From contig JAACFG010000002.1 in assembly GCA_009937605.1 (NCBI GenBank), positions 1 through 49,301 of the forward strand: a DNA stretch of 49,301 nucleotides, written 5' to 3'. The notes under the pieces were generated by a model that was not told the origin of the DNA, did no database searches, and saw only the letters and a list, made by a program, of their open reading frames with translations. This DNA comes from Gammaproteobacteria bacterium. GTDB taxonomy: Bacteria > Pseudomonadota > Gammaproteobacteria > Steroidobacterales > Woeseiaceae. The position numbers and the translations under genes were made by a program. This document shows, piece by piece, positions 48,968-49,301 of the stretch; position 1 is the first letter of the stretch; every line of letters begins with the position of its first letter.

Positions 48968-49301
48968 CCGTCATCGACCTGCTCAGCAATCCTGTTGTAC
49001 AGGACCCCGCGTATCACCTGTTTGCTGACGGACGAACACTCCTCGCGATTCCAAACTTCTGGAATGTAGTATCCAATCTTCCATTCCTTGTTGTGGGCGC
49101 AATCGGCTTTCAGGTCGCCCTGGAGAAGAAACAGGAGCCCTTGCGTGCGGCGTGGCTCGCGTTCTTTGCGGGAGTATTCCTGACGGCTTTCGGCTCCGGC
49201 TACTATCACCTCGCCCCTGACAATGAATCCCTTGCCTGGGACCGGCTGACCATGACAATCGGCCTGATGAGTTTTGTTGCAATTGTCATCGGCGAGTACT
49301 T
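48964..49301 (+). CDS. ceramidase-like (CREST) membrane protein, partial
   Basis: The first 112 residues of a polytopic membrane protein cut by the right edge. NFWNVVSNLPFLVVGAIGF, FFAGVFLTAFGSGYYHLAPD and LAWDRLTMTIGL match the alkaline ceramidase/CREST superfamily, in which the Ser, His and Asp visible in GSGYYHLAPD form part of a metal-dependent hydrolase site. The start is coupled to the cupin stop (ATGA). Substrate in bacteria is unknown. Confidence 0.8.
   Translation, partial: MTVIDLLSNPVVQDPAYHLFADGRTLLAIPNFWNVVSNLPFLVVGAIGFQVALEKKQEPLRAAWLAFFAGVFLTAFGSGYYHLAPDNESLAWDRLTMTIGLMSFVAIVIGEY

Overview
The window is an ordinary-looking chromosomal segment of a gammaproteobacterium with moderately high GC. 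This rests on gene content and order: pilT-pilU back to back with yggS-proC-yggT-DUF4426, a lipid A/LPS core set (lpxL, kdkA, waaF, hldD), ppnN, glnE, cysB and dacB. The genus cannot be fixed from the sequence; relatives of Woeseiales or Steroidobacterales are an inference. There are no tRNA, rRNA, CRISPR, insertion-sequence or phage genes. 53 protein genes are listed, two of them cut by the window edges.

Layout. 1-2360 (minus): three type IV pilus retraction-type ATPases in a row (pilT, pilU and the start of a third). 2445-5115 (plus): yggS-proC-yggT-DUF4426 lipoprotein. 5308-8422: a divergent HU-like protein, an alpha/beta hydrolase sharing its terminator, and a coiled-coil/helix-hairpin-helix protein paired with an OmpA-like protein. 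8430-14226 (minus): htpG-msrB-FKBP, preceded by a good sigma-32 type promoter, followed by two exported tandem ureohydrolases, one of which has lost half of its metal ligands. 14306-19713 (minus): small unknowns, ppnN, an L,D-transpeptidase and a LysM lytic transglycosylase. 19795-27059: an exported aspartoacylase-like protein, then the LPS cluster, including an unusual GT2-heptosyltransferase fusion. 27093-34480: glnE, a GGDEF/EAL protein, and divergent cysK/cysB. 34488-39077 (minus): a PAS-PAS sigma-54 activator translationally coupled to a TVP38 membrane protein and PBP4 (dacB), then an SH3 protein. 39078-39745: the most unusual stretch, described below. 39744-49301: mixed housekeeping and transport genes, ending in a partial ceramidase-like membrane protein.

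Most interesting system. Upstream of the sigma-54 activator gene lie three near-identical 16-bp palindromes (half-site TTACGA, 4-bp spacer). They are followed about 50 bp later by a textbook -24/-12 sigma-54 promoter, a good ribosome site, a 94-residue exported alanine-rich protein of unknown function, and a 3' region that folds by eye into five successive hairpins (two with GGA loops, one with a C8 loop) ending in a strong terminator. I read it as one regulator-enhancer-promoter-peptide-RNA unit. The parts are seen in the sequence; that they work together is inference.

Second candidate. The two exported ureohydrolases look like an ancient duplication in which one copy kept all six metal ligands and the other kept three, suggesting an enzyme/pseudoenzyme pair. 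Its substrate is unknown.
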